From NCBI RefSeq assembly GCF_017875645.1, contig NZ_JAGGMR010000001.1, positions 6,882,001 through 6,946,000 on the forward strand: DNA of 64,000 nt, in the 5' to 3' direction. The notes under the pieces were generated by a model. It was not told where the DNA came from, made no database searches, and saw only the letters and a list, made by a program, of their open reading frames with translations. Positions 35,388 through 45,022 of this stretch are shown here, one piece after another. Source of the stretch: Nocardia goodfellowii (GTDB taxonomy: Bacteria; Actinomycetota; Actinomycetes; Mycobacteriales; Mycobacteriaceae). Position 1 is the stretch's first letter. The number at the start of each line of letters is the position of its first letter. Both the position numbers and the translations under genes were made by a program.

Positions 35388-35984
35388 ATGACCGCAACCC
35401 GCGCACGCTCGTATCACCACGGCGACCTCCGCGCCGAGCTGTTGCAGCGCGCCGAAGCCACGCTGCGCGAATCCGGCGTCGACGGGTTGTCGCTGCGCCA
35501 GTTGGCGCGCGACACCGGAGTCAGCCACGGCGCGCCCACCCGCCACTTCCGCGACAAACAGGCGCTGCTCGACGCGCTCGCCGTCGCCGGATTCGAGCGC
35601 CTCGGCGCCGATTTCGAGAATCTCGCCGCCGCCGGGTCCACGACCGACCCGATGCGCGCGATGGCCCGCACCTACCTGCGCTTCGCCACCGAGAACTCGG
35701 CCCTGCTGGCCTTGATGTTCGCGCGCCGGCACAGCCCGGTGGCCGGGGACGTCATGTCACAGGCGGTCGACCGCGCGTTCGCGGTACCGATCAGCCTGAT
35801 CGCCGACGCGCAGAGCCGCGGGGAGATCATCCCCGACGACCCGCGCCGAATCGCCCTCACCGCAGTCGCCGCGCTCCAAGGTCTGGCGACTTTTCTGAGC
35901 TCCGGGCTCGTCGCCGCCGAAGCGGCGGAGGAGTGGCTCGACGGCCTGGTCAGCCACGTGATGCTGGGTCTGCGACCGCGCTGA
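35388..35984 (+). CDS. TetR-family regulator
   Basis: 198 residues. The N-terminal HTH is LSLRQLARDTGVSHGAPTRHFRDKQALLDAL. The C-terminal part (TYLRFATENSALLALMFARRH and following) is of the TetR_C_33-like class common in Nocardia. ATG at 35388. It is divergent from the YhgE/Pip-like gene and presumably binds the two tandem palindromes to repress both genes. The inducer is unknown. Confidence 0.88.
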   Translation: MTATRARSYHHGDLRAELLQRAEATLRESGVDGLSLRQLARDTGVSHGAPTRHFRDKQALLDALAVAGFERLGADFENLAAAGSTTDPMRAMARTYLRFATENSALLALMFARRHSPVAGDVMSQAVDRAFAVPISLIADAQSRGEIIPDDPRRIALTAVAALQGLATFLSSGLVAAEAAEEWLDGLVSHVMLGLRPR

Positions 35985-36062
35985 GGACGCTGCGAAAAGC
36001 GACCGCAGAGCCCATCGCCCTGGCGCCTCGGCCGCGCTGAAAGCGCGGTACCGGGCGTCGAC

Positions 36063-38807
36063 TCAGTGCGCGGCGGAATCCCAGCTGCGGCCGGTACCGA
36101 CGGAAACGTCGAGCGGCACCGAGAGCGCGATGGCCGAGGCCATGTTCTCCCGCGCGAGGGTTTCCAGTTGGTCGCGCTCGCCCTCGGCGACCTCGAAGAC
36201 GAGTTCGTCGTGGATCTGCAACAGCATCCGGGACCGCAGGCCCGCTTGCCGAATGGCCTTGTTCACGTTGATCATCGCCACCTTGATGATGTCGGCGGCG
36301 GTGCCCTGGATGGGGGCGTTGAGCGCCATGCGTTCGGCGGCCTCGCGGCGCTGGCGGTTACTGGAATCCAGGTCGGGCAGGTAGCGCCGGCGGCCGAAGA
36401 GAGTCTCGGTGTAGCCGACCTTGCGGGCCTGATCGACGACGTCCTGCAGGTAGTCGCGAATGCCGCCGAAACGCTCGAAGTAGATGTCCATCTGCTCCTT
36501 GGCCTCCTGCGTGCTGATCTTCAGCTGCGCGGACAGACCGAACGCGCTCAGACCGTAGGCGAGACCGTAGGACATGGCCTTGATGCGGCGGCGCATCTCC
36601 GGATGCACCTCCGAGAGCGGAATGTCGAAGGCCTTGGAGGCGACGAAGGTATGCAGATCCTCACCGGAGTTGAAGGCCTCGATCAAGCCTTCGTCGCCGG
36701 AAAGGTGGGCCATGATGCGCATTTCGATCTGGCTGTAATCGGCCGTCATCAGCTCGGCGTAGCCGGGGCCGACGACGAAGGTGTCGCGGATCTGGCGACC
36801 GGTGTCGGTGCGGATGGGGATGTTCTGCAGGTTCGGCTCGGTGGAGGAGAGCCGGCCGGTGGCGGCGATGGTCTGGTTGAAGGTGGTGTGGATGCGCCCG
36901 TCCTCGGCGACCGACTTGAGCAGTCCGTCGACGGTGACCTTCAACCGCGTCGCGTCGCGATGCTCGAGCAGATGCTGCAGGAAGGGGTGTTCCGTCTTCT
37001 CGTACAGCGATTCCAGCGCGTCGGCGTCGGTGGTGTAGCCGGTTTTGGTGCGCTTGGTCTTCGGCATGTCGAGCTCGTCGAACAACACCACCTGCAGCTG
37101 CTTGGGCGAGCCCAGATTGATCTGCTTGCCGATCACCTCGTAGGCGGCGTTGGCCGCTTCGCTGACCTTGTCGGCGAACTGGCGTTGCAGCAGTTCCAGC
37201 TGCTCGACATCGACGGCGATGCCCGCGTCCTCCAAGCGGCCGAGCACATCGAGCAGCGGCAGTTCCATATCGTCGAGCAGCGGCACGGATTCGATCTGCT
37301 CGAGCTCGGTGTCGAGCGCCGCGGCGAGATCGAGCACCGCGCGGGCGCGCAGCATCTCCGTCTGCGCGGCCTCGGCGTCGATCGTGTCGGCGTCGTCGAG
37401 CAGCGAAAGCTGTTGCGTGTCATCGGTTTCGGCGCGCAGCTCACGGCGCAGGTAGCGCAGCGAGAGATCGTCGAGATTGAAGCTGCGCTGGCCGGGACGG
37501 ACCAGGTAGGCGGCCAGCGCGGTGTCGCTGGTGAGCCCGCCCAAGGTCCAGCCGCGCCCGCGCAGCATGTGCATGGCCGACTTCGCCTCGTGCAGCGCCT
37601 TCGGCACCGCCGGGTCGGCCAGCCAGGCGCCCAGTGCCGCTTCGTCTTCCGGGGTGAGCACGGTGACATCGATGTAGCCACTCTGGTCGTCGGCGGCCGC
37701 GATGGCGAGCGCCTTCACGTCACCGTTGCCCGGGGTGCCGTTGCCGACGATGGAAACACCGTGGCGCACACCGGCCACGGCATGCTCGGCGAGCCAGGAC
37801 ACGACGCCGCCGATTTCCAGGGCGCCGCCGCTGATCTCGAAGCCGGACTCGGCCTCGGGCTCCTTCGGCGCGAGAGTTTCGAACAGCCGGTCGCGCAGCA
37901 CCCGGAATTCGAGGTCGTCGAAGAGTTGATGGATCTTGTTGCGATCCCACGGTTGCTGGGCCAGCTGATCCGGGGTGTAGGGCAGCGGGACATCGCGGAC
38001 CATCTCGGTGAGTTGCCGGTTGAGCACCACGCTGGACAGGTTGGCGCGCAGCGCGTCACCGACCTTGCCCTTCACCTCGTCGACCTTCTCCACCAAGGTG
38101 TTCAGATCCCCGTACTCGCGGATCCATTTGGCGGCGGTCTTCTCGCCCACGCCGGGGATGCCGGGCAGGTTGTCGCTCGGGTCGCCGCGCAGCGCCGCGT
38201 AATCCGGATACTGGGAGGGGGTGAGGCCGTACTTCGTCATCACCTCGTCGGGGGTGAAGCGCGTGAGATCCGAGACGCCCTTGCGCGGGTAGAGCACGGT
38301 GACATCGTCGGTGACCAGCTGGATGGCATCGCGGTCGCCGGAGACGATGAGCACCCGGAAGCCTTGGGCCGTGGCCTGGGTGGTGAGCGTGGCGATCAGA
38401 TCGTCGGCCTCGAACCCGTCGATCGCCATCACCGGAATGCCCATCGCGGCGAGCACGTCTTTGGTGAGCTCGACCTGGCCGCGGAACTCATCCGGGGTCT
38501 GGCTGCGGTTGGCCTTGTACTCCGGATACGCCTCGGTGCGGAAGGTTTTGCGGGACACGTCGAATGCGGCGGCCACATGGCTGGGCTTCTCGTCGCGCAG
38601 CAGGTTGATCAGCATGGCGGTGAATCCGTACACCGCGTTGGTGGTCTGCCCGGTGACGGTTTTGAAGTTCTCCGCGGGCAACGCGAAGAACGCGCGATAG
38701 GCCACGGAATGGCCATCCAGCAACAGCAGCGTCGGCCGCTCCCCCGGCGCTTCGACGGAGGTGCCGGCTGCGGAACTCGGACGCTGATCGGTGGTCGCTG
38801 GAGTCAC
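36063..38807 (-). CDS. polA: DNA polymerase I
   Basis: 914 residues, the usual mycobacterial/nocardial length. The N-terminal 5'-3' exonuclease domain opens with LLLLDGHSVAYRAFFAL. The middle 3'-5' exonuclease-like domain lacks the usual acidic DxE cluster as in other actinobacteria. The C-terminal polymerase has motif A DYSQIEMRI, the O-helix RRRIKAMSYGLAYG and motif C QIHDELVFEV. It fills gaps in excision repair and removes RNA primers. GTG at 38807 gives a short variable N-terminus. Confidence 0.97.
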   Translation of the reverse strand: MTPATTDQRPSSAAGTSVEAPGERPTLLLLDGHSVAYRAFFALPAENFKTVTGQTTNAVYGFTAMLINLLRDEKPSHVAAAFDVSRKTFRTEAYPEYKANRSQTPDEFRGQVELTKDVLAAMGIPVMAIDGFEADDLIATLTTQATAQGFRVLIVSGDRDAIQLVTDDVTVLYPRKGVSDLTRFTPDEVMTKYGLTPSQYPDYAALRGDPSDNLPGIPGVGEKTAAKWIREYGDLNTLVEKVDEVKGKVGDALRANLSSVVLNRQLTEMVRDVPLPYTPDQLAQQPWDRNKIHQLFDDLEFRVLRDRLFETLAPKEPEAESGFEISGGALEIGGVVSWLAEHAVAGVRHGVSIVGNGTPGNGDVKALAIAAADDQSGYIDVTVLTPEDEAALGAWLADPAVPKALHEAKSAMHMLRGRGWTLGGLTSDTALAAYLVRPGQRSFNLDDLSLRYLRRELRAETDDTQQLSLLDDADTIDAEAAQTEMLRARAVLDLAAALDTELEQIESVPLLDDMELPLLDVLGRLEDAGIAVDVEQLELLQRQFADKVSEAANAAYEVIGKQINLGSPKQLQVVLFDELDMPKTKRTKTGYTTDADALESLYEKTEHPFLQHLLEHRDATRLKVTVDGLLKSVAEDGRIHTTFNQTIAATGRLSSTEPNLQNIPIRTDTGRQIRDTFVVGPGYAELMTADYSQIEMRIMAHLSGDEGLIEAFNSGEDLHTFVASKAFDIPLSEVHPEMRRRIKAMSYGLAYGLSAFGLSAQLKISTQEAKEQMDIYFERFGGIRDYLQDVVDQARKVGYTETLFGRRRYLPDLDSSNRQRREAAERMALNAPIQGTAADIIKVAMINVNKAIRQAGLRSRMLLQIHDELVFEVAEGERDQLETLARENMASAIALSVPLDVSVGTGRSWDSAAH

Positions 38808-38863
38808 GTGTCAGAGTCTATTGAGACCCACCGACAAGTCCACGGCAGGGCGGGCATCACTGC

Positions 38864-39880
38864 TCACGCCACGTACGGTGCGGCCGAGTACCAGGTGTTG
38901 CACTCGGAGGTGTCGCCCAGATCGGCACCCCATTTCCACCAGCCCCACACATTGAAGTCGGTGCCGTGCAGCCGGGCGTAGCCGGGCCGGTCACCGGCCA
39001 CCCGGGTGACGCGCACCGCCTCGTCCCAGGTCTGCTGATCGATATCGGCGCGACCGTGATTACTGCCGAAGAACATTCCGGCGAAGCACGCGGCCTGCAG
39101 GTCCAGGCGACGGCTCTGTTCCTGGCCGGCTCCGGTATGCCAGCCGACCGCGGTGCGTTTGTCGAGATAGGCCCGCATGACGCCGATCAGCGATTGGATG
39201 TGGTGGCCGTACTCGTGGGCGAGCGCGGCCAGCTGGGCCCCGCGGCGAGAGCCGCTGGTCACCGTGCGTAACCCGTCGAGCGGCAGAATGATCGTCTCGT
39301 CGATCATGCAGTAGAGGGATTCGGCGGTGTCGCCGTCCTCGCGGGCGCACGGGCTGCTGAGCGTGCCGGGCTGCTCCGGCACGGCCAACCGCGGCGAGCG
39401 GAACGGCAGGCCCGCGCCGCGCAGTGTCGGCTCCCACGCGGCGTCCAGGCAGTCGATGGCGGCGAGATAGAACGCGCGGGCCGCGGTGGCGTCGGCGCCC
39501 CACCCGGGCAAGGTGCAGTCGACCCTGGTCAGCCCGACGTGCTGGGCGAACAACGGATGATCGGCCAGCGCCTGCACCTGCCGGCTGGACGGGAATTGCG
39601 CCGCACCGGATAGTCGCACCGGGTCCACCGGCGCGGCGGCATAACCTGCCGGTTTCGCGGGATCCGAGGGCGCGCCGGTGAATCCCGGCCCGGACGCGAG
39701 TCCCGCGCCGAGCGTCAGCCCGGCGGCCCGGTCGGTGGGGCGGGGCGCACCGGCGGGCCAGCCGGCCGCCACCACGAATCCGACCATCGCGATGATCGCG
39801 ATCGCACCGCAGATCGCGGTGATCGGGAGCCCGTGCCGGTTGCCGCCGGGTGGCCGGCGAGATGTCAACGGCTGGTTCAT
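38864..39880 (-). CDS. neutral zinc metallopeptidase (YpfJ-like), membrane-anchored
   Basis: 338 residues. One N-terminal transmembrane helix (about 18-45), then an extracytoplasmic domain with the zinc site HEYGHH near 222 and DLQAACFAGMFFG, the third-ligand region of the family. Four or more cysteines (VDCTLPG, AIDCLDA, SPCARED, LYCMIDE) suggest disulphides outside the cell. Family members are putative metalloproteases of unknown substrate. It stands alone between polA and the DUF885 gene. Confidence 0.82.
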   Translation of the reverse strand: MNQPLTSRRPPGGNRHGLPITAICGAIAIIAMVGFVVAAGWPAGAPRPTDRAAGLTLGAGLASGPGFTGAPSDPAKPAGYAAAPVDPVRLSGAAQFPSSRQVQALADHPLFAQHVGLTRVDCTLPGWGADATAARAFYLAAIDCLDAAWEPTLRGAGLPFRSPRLAVPEQPGTLSSPCAREDGDTAESLYCMIDETIILPLDGLRTVTSGSRRGAQLAALAHEYGHHIQSLIGVMRAYLDKRTAVGWHTGAGQEQSRRLDLQAACFAGMFFGSNHGRADIDQQTWDEAVRVTRVAGDRPGYARLHGTDFNVWGWWKWGADLGDTSECNTWYSAAPYVA

Positions 39881-39965
39881 GTTTCCCCCTGACCAAGGTC
39901 CGTCGACGCCCTTCTATGGAAGCCGACGAGACCGGGGCCTGCAACTCGGACAGGCCCGCTCCGGG

Positions 39966-41642
39966 TCACAGTGTGGCAACGAGTTCCCGCAGCACCGGCA
40001 GGCTCACCGATCCGGAGCCGAGCACGATGTCGTGGAAACTCTTGATATCGAAGGCGTTTCCGAGCTTCCGCTCGATATCGGCTCGCCGGGATCGGATTTC
40101 GATCTGTCCGACCTTGTACGCGACGGCCTGTCCGGGCATGGCGATATAGCGGTCGACCTCCATCCGGATGTGACCCTCACCCACCGGCGCATTGGCGATC
40201 ATGAAATCGACGGCCTGCTGACGCGTCCAGCCCAGGGCGTGGATACCGGTGTCGACAACCAACCGGCAGGACCGCCACGAGTCACCGGCGAGCATGCCCA
40301 GCCGTCCGAGATCGTCTGCGTACAAGCCCATTTCGTCGGCCAGCCGTTCTGCGTACAGCGCCCAGCCCTCGACGAACGCGGTATTGGCGAAGGACTGCCG
40401 CTGGAATCGCGGCAGGTGGTCGAGTTCGTTGGCGATGGCCAGTTGGAGGTGATGCCCCGGGATGGCCTCGTGGTAGGCGACCGAGGCGGTTTCGTAGCGC
40501 AGCTGCTCGGTCGGCTGGTAGCGGTTGACGAAATACGCGCCCGGACGAGAGCCGTCGGCCGGGGGCGGAAAGTAGTAGGCGGTAGGCGAATCCGCTTCCA
40601 GGAACTCCGGTACCGGCACGATGTCACAGGATTCCCTGGGCAGCCGCCCGAACCAGTTCTTCATCTCCGCGGTGGCCGCGGTCAGGGCGCTGCGCGCGTC
40701 GGTCATGATCTCGTCGGCGTCGCGGTAGCGCAGGTCCTGGTCGGTGCGCAGCCGGGTGAAGATCTCCGTGAGGTCGGCGGTACCGAATCGGCGCGCCCCG
40801 ATCTCCGCGTATTCCGCGCGCAGCGCCGCCAATTCGGCGAGGCCGGTGCGGTGGATCTCCTCGGCGCTCAGCTCGGGCAGCGTGGTGTGCTCGCGCAACA
40901 ACCGGGTGTAGATGTCCGCGCCGTCGTCACCGAGCCAGCACAGTCCCGCGCGCTCGTCCGGGCGCGCGACGGGCAGCAGTTCCTCGGCGAGCGCCTCCCG
41001 GTAGCGGCGGAAGCCCGGGCGGATGACTTCGGCTGCCACCTGGGCCAATTCGGCGCGCCAGGCTTCCTCGCCGTCCCAGTCCGGCGGACCGTCGAGGGTG
41101 ACGAACGCGTCACCGGTGAGATCGGAATCCAGGTAGCCGTCGAGCTGATTCAGCGATCGCCGCACGGTGATCAGCGCCGGCGCGCGCCCCGCGGCCAATC
41201 CGGCGCGGAAGCGTTCCACCGCCTGGTCCAGCATGGTGCCGATCTGGCGATGCCGTTGCACCAGCGCCGTCGCGTGCTCCGGTTTCAGCGCACTGATCTG
41301 CGGCGCCATGGTGAGCAGCTGCGCGTGCACGCCCGCCATCTGATCGGAGGCCATTTCCAATGGCCGCCAGGACAATTGGTCGATCGTGCCGGTCAACTCG
41401 GCGTGCAACAGGCTGCGCGTGATCCGGTCCTGCGCGCTCAGCGCCTCCGGATCCAGAGCGTCGACCCGGGCCAGCAGGTCGCGGTAGGTCGCGCTGATTC
41501 GCGCTTCGGCTTCGGCGGACAGGTCTTCGATGCGGTCGTCGAAGCGGTGGTCGCCGAGCAGCGTCGCGGCGGTGGGCGACGCTTCGAGCTTGCTGTCCCA
41601 GTATTGGTCGGCTAGGTCGATCAACTCTTCGCGGGAGTTCAT
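39966..41642 (-). CDS. DUF885 family protein (putative zinc peptidase)
   Basis: About 558 residues, almost wholly helical, with the metal-binding HEAIPGHH near 392 that defines DUF885 together with the downstream FVEGWALYAERLADEMG. These proteins resemble M32/M2-type carboxypeptidases in fold and are probably cytoplasmic here as no signal peptide is seen. The start is uncertain among ATG at 41642, 41651 and 41654; none has a convincing ribosome-binding site. It follows the liv operon terminator on the same strand. Confidence 0.8.
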   Translation of the reverse strand: MNSREELIDLADQYWDSKLEASPTAATLLGDHRFDDRIEDLSAEAEARISATYRDLLARVDALDPEALSAQDRITRSLLHAELTGTIDQLSWRPLEMASDQMAGVHAQLLTMAPQISALKPEHATALVQRHRQIGTMLDQAVERFRAGLAAGRAPALITVRRSLNQLDGYLDSDLTGDAFVTLDGPPDWDGEEAWRAELAQVAAEVIRPGFRRYREALAEELLPVARPDERAGLCWLGDDGADIYTRLLREHTTLPELSAEEIHRTGLAELAALRAEYAEIGARRFGTADLTEIFTRLRTDQDLRYRDADEIMTDARSALTAATAEMKNWFGRLPRESCDIVPVPEFLEADSPTAYYFPPPADGSRPGAYFVNRYQPTEQLRYETASVAYHEAIPGHHLQLAIANELDHLPRFQRQSFANTAFVEGWALYAERLADEMGLYADDLGRLGMLAGDSWRSCRLVVDTGIHALGWTRQQAVDFMIANAPVGEGHIRMEVDRYIAMPGQAVAYKVGQIEIRSRRADIERKLGNAFDIKSFHDIVLGSGSVSLPVLRELVATL

Positions 41643-41668
41643 GGAGGCCATCATGCCCGCAGGACAGC

Positions 41669-41698
41669 GGCGGCGCACCGGAAATCCGATGCGCCGCC
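41669..41698 (-). terminator. terminator downstream of the liv operon
   Basis: GGCGGCGCA / TGCGCCGCC arms extended inward by CGGA/TCCG, 17 bp after the end of the last liv gene. Confidence 0.7.
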
Positions 41699-41714
41699 GC
41701 TGCTCAGGCCGAAA

Positions 41715-43592
41715 CTAACCCACACCCAGATAGGCCGATTTCACCGCCGAATCGACCAGCAGATCGCCGCCCGTACCGGACTTGGTGACCTCGCCGGTCT
41801 CCAAAATGTAGGCACGGTCGCTGCGCACCAGGGCCTGCTGCGCGTTCTGTTCCACCATCAGCACGGTGGTGCCCTGCCGGTTGATCTCGCTGATGATCCG
41901 GAAGATCTGCTGGATCACCATGGGCGCCAACCCCATCGACGGCTCGTCGAGCAGCAGCAGCCGGGGCCGGGCCATCAGGGATCGTCCGATCGCCAGCATC
42001 TGCTGCTCACCGCCGGACAGCGTGCCGCCGACCTGCTTGCGGCGTTCGGACAGACGGGGGAAGAGCTCGAACACCCATTCGAGGGTCTGGTCGCACTCCG
42101 CCTTCACCTTGAAAGGCCGACCGTAGCAACCCATGTCGAGGTTTTCCTGCACCGTCATGCCGGGGAACACACCGCGGCCCTCCGGCGCCTGGATCAGCCC
42201 GTCGGTCACCCGTTCGTGCGCCTTCACACCGGTGATGTCGCGGCCCTGGAACAAGATCTTGCCGCGGGTCAGCGGCAAGAGCCCGGACAGCGCCCGCATG
42301 GTGGTCGTCTTGCCGGCGCCGTTGGCGCCGAGCAGCGTGACCAGCTCACCCTCCGCCACCTTCAGCGAAATGCCGTGCAGCGCTTGGATTCTGCCGTAGT
42401 TGACGACCATGTCCTGGACTTCGAGCAGCACCGGAGCGTCGCTGAAATCGCGATCCGGCGCGTCCTTGCCCGCCTTGCGCACCGACACCGGTTCCGGCCC
42501 GCGACCGGGCTCCGGGATCGGCAGCACCTGCGTCGGCGAATCCGCCGGATCCGTTGCGGGAGCATCGGTTCCGGCTTCCTCGCTGGGCGCGGATCCGGTA
42601 TCGGCGCTGGGGGCGGGTTCGGCTTCCGTGGCCCGGGCCTCGTCATCGGGCACACCCAGGTACGCCGCGATCACGTCCGGATTCTCGCGCACCTCCGCGG
42701 GCAGGCCGTCGGCGATCTTGCGCCCGAACTCCAGCACCACGATCCGGTCCGTCACACCCATGACCAGGCGCATATCGTGCTCGATGAGCAGCACGGTGAA
42801 CCCGTCGTCGCGGATCTTGCGGATCAGATCCATCAGCGCGGCCTTCTCCGCCGGGTTGAACCCGGCGGCCGGCTCGTCCAGGCACAGCAGCTTCGGCTCG
42901 GTGGCCAGGGCGCGCGCGATCTCGAGACGACGCTGATCGCCATAGGAGAGATTGCGTGCCTTCTCCACCGCGCGCGGTGCGATGCCGACGAATTCGAGCA
43001 GCGCCATGCCGCGCTCGATGGCGTCGCGCTCCTCGCGCCGATGCCGCGGCGTACGGATGATCGCGCCCGGCACCGAGGTCTTGTGCCGGGCGTCGGTGCC
43101 GACCACCACGTTCTCCAGCGCGGTCATCTCGTTGAACAACCGCACATTCTGGAACGTGCGTGCGATACCGAGCCGGGTGATCTCGTTGCGCTTGGACTTC
43201 GTGAGCGGCTTGCCATCGAAATACACGAGTCCCGACGCCGGCTTGTAGACACCGGTGATCGCGTTGAAGCAGGTCGTCTTACCGGCCCCGTTGGGTCCGA
43301 TGAGACCGAGGATCTCCCCGCGGCGGATCTCGAAATCCAACGAGTCCAGCGCGGTGAGACCACCGAATTTCACGGTAAGGCCCTCGGTACGCAGCAGTGG
43401 CGCGCCGACCTCGGTGTCGATTTCCCGGTGCGGCGCAACCACTTCGGCGACTGTTTCGGCATCACCGAGTTCCGGGATCACCGCGGTGAGGTCGACCTCG
43501 CCGGCGCTTTCCGCCGGCTCCGGCGGCGCGACATGACCGGCGGCCATGTCCTCGTTGTCGAACAGCGCGTCACCCGCGCCCGGGCCGGTCAT
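41715..43592 (-). CDS. livGF: fused branched-chain amino-acid ABC ATPases LivG-LivF
   Basis: 625 residues containing two complete ATPases. Residues about 65-320 are LivG-like (Walker A GPNGAGKTT at 99-107, LSYGDQRRLEIARAL). An acidic, Pro/Ala-rich linker of about 70 residues follows. Residues about 390-625 are LivF-like (Walker A GANGAGKTT near 424, LSGGEQQMLAIGRSL, LLLLDEPSMGL). A 60-residue N-terminal acidic tail is also unusual. Normally LivG and LivF are separate proteins of about 255 and 235 residues. The start overlaps livM by ATGA. The fusion fixes a 1:1 ATPase heterodimer. Confidence 0.93.
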   Translation of the reverse strand: MTGPGAGDALFDNEDMAAGHVAPPEPAESAGEVDLTAVIPELGDAETVAEVVAPHREIDTEVGAPLLRTEGLTVKFGGLTALDSLDFEIRRGEILGLIGPNGAGKTTCFNAITGVYKPASGLVYFDGKPLTKSKRNEITRLGIARTFQNVRLFNEMTALENVVVGTDARHKTSVPGAIIRTPRHRREERDAIERGMALLEFVGIAPRAVEKARNLSYGDQRRLEIARALATEPKLLCLDEPAAGFNPAEKAALMDLIRKIRDDGFTVLLIEHDMRLVMGVTDRIVVLEFGRKIADGLPAEVRENPDVIAAYLGVPDDEARATEAEPAPSADTGSAPSEEAGTDAPATDPADSPTQVLPIPEPGRGPEPVSVRKAGKDAPDRDFSDAPVLLEVQDMVVNYGRIQALHGISLKVAEGELVTLLGANGAGKTTTMRALSGLLPLTRGKILFQGRDITGVKAHERVTDGLIQAPEGRGVFPGMTVQENLDMGCYGRPFKVKAECDQTLEWVFELFPRLSERRKQVGGTLSGGEQQMLAIGRSLMARPRLLLLDEPSMGLAPMVIQQIFRIISEINRQGTTVLMVEQNAQQALVRSDRAYILETGEVTKSGTGGDLLVDSAVKSAYLGVG

Positions 43593-45022
43593 CGTCCCGC
43601 TCCGACCGTCTCGGGCTGGGCCGGGCGGCGCACCGCCTGGTAGACCTGCCGGCCGTAGGTGAGCAGTTTCTGCCGCACCGGGAACAGACCCTGTGGACGC
43701 AGAATCATCATCACCACCAACGCGATACCGAAGTACAGATATTTGAGGTCGCCGAGCGACTGCGCGCCGCCCGGCCGGAACAGCAGCACACTGCCTACCA
43801 GCAATGCGCCCATGACGCCGGTGAACACCATGCCGCTCACCACCAGCCGTTTCGGCCAGCCGCCCAGGTCTCGATTCTTCTGGGCCCACTTCCAGTACAG
43901 CGCCAAGGCGATGAACGCCGCCACATCGAGGATGAGCAACGTGTACCCGGTGGCCTCGTCGTTCACCATTCGCACCGACGCCAGCCGGTCCGGTAGATAG
44001 GCGATGATGAACGCGCCGGCCAATACGCCGAGTTTGTTGCCCTGGCCGCCGATCACGACCGCGCAGAGGAACAGCATCGAGTTCACGATGTCGAACCTGG
44101 TCGGGTTCACGAACTGCACCTGCCCGGCGTAGATCGCGCCCGAGATACCGCCGACCGCGGCGCCGATCATGAATGCCCACAGCTTGTATTTGTAGGTCTG
44201 CACGCCCATGATCTCGGCGACGTCCTCGTCCTCGCGGATCGCGACCCAGGCGCGGCCGACCCGGCTGCGTTCCAGGTTGCCGACGATCAGCAGCATGACG
44301 ATAATCAGCGCCATACCCAGCCAGTACCAATAGGTTCCATAGCTGGCGCGGTCGAGCAGATTCGACGAATCCGGGTCACCAACATTGCCCGCGGAGAACA
44401 CGCCGTTGGGCTTGGCCTCGGACTCACCGATGCGCGGGTACGCCACCTCGGACAGACCGAGGCTGCCGTTGGTGATCTCGCCGAGGTTGTCGGCGAGCAA
44501 GCGGACGATCTCACCGAAGCCCAGCGTCACGATGGCGAGGTAGTCACCGCGCAGCCGCAGCGTCGGTGACCCGAGTATCAGCCCGGAGAACGCGGTGACC
44601 AACGCGGCCAGCGGCAGACAGGCCAGCCAAGCCCATTTCGGGTCGAGCCAGCCGCCGTCGGTCTGATTCCACGGACTGTTCTTGGAGGTGAGCAGACCGA
44701 CGGTGTACGCACCGACTGCATAGAAACCGACATATCCGAGATCGAGCAAACCTGCCTGGCCGACAACGACATTGAGGCCGATCGCGATCAGGCAGAACAT
44801 CGCGACCTTGGCCATCACCAAGCCGAAGTTGTAGGCGGGGGTGTCCACCAGCGGTGGCGGGAACAGCGGCAGCAGCGCCAGCAGGATGATGAACGGCACG
44901 CCGACAGCCCACTGCCCGGGACGGCTGAGGCCATCCCACCAGGTGCGCAGGGCGTCGCCGATACCGCGACGTTCTTGCGGCGCGGGCGAATCCGGGCCCG
45001 CGGCTTTGGTCAGGTCCGTCAT
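43589..45022 (-). CDS. livM: branched-chain amino-acid ABC permease LivM
   Basis: 477 residues, longer than the typical LivM because of a 40-residue N-terminal tail, a loop insertion around residues 205-230 and C-terminal helices. The family sequence GLNVVVGQAGLLDLGYVGFYAVGAY is clear, as is the EAA-type ATPase contact near IREDEDVAEIMG. About ten transmembrane helices. It overlaps livH by ATGA (45019-45022) and livGF by ATGA, so the three are translationally coupled. Confidence 0.92.
   Translation of the reverse strand: MTDLTKAAGPDSPAPQERRGIGDALRTWWDGLSRPGQWAVGVPFIILLALLPLFPPPLVDTPAYNFGLVMAKVAMFCLIAIGLNVVVGQAGLLDLGYVGFYAVGAYTVGLLTSKNSPWNQTDGGWLDPKWAWLACLPLAALVTAFSGLILGSPTLRLRGDYLAIVTLGFGEIVRLLADNLGEITNGSLGLSEVAYPRIGESEAKPNGVFSAGNVGDPDSSNLLDRASYGTYWYWLGMALIIVMLLIVGNLERSRVGRAWVAIREDEDVAEIMGVQTYKYKLWAFMIGAAVGGISGAIYAGQVQFVNPTRFDIVNSMLFLCAVVIGGQGNKLGVLAGAFIIAYLPDRLASVRMVNDEATGYTLLILDVAAFIALALYWKWAQKNRDLGGWPKRLVVSGMVFTGVMGALLVGSVLLFRPGGAQSLGDLKYLYFGIALVVMMILRPQGLFPVRQKLLTYGRQVYQAVRRPAQPETVGAGR

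Noticed and set aside
36066..38981. A very long open frame on the plus strand opposite polA (971 codons)
   Set aside because: It is a mirror of polA caused by high third-position GC; no domain or ribosome-binding site, and polA is certain.
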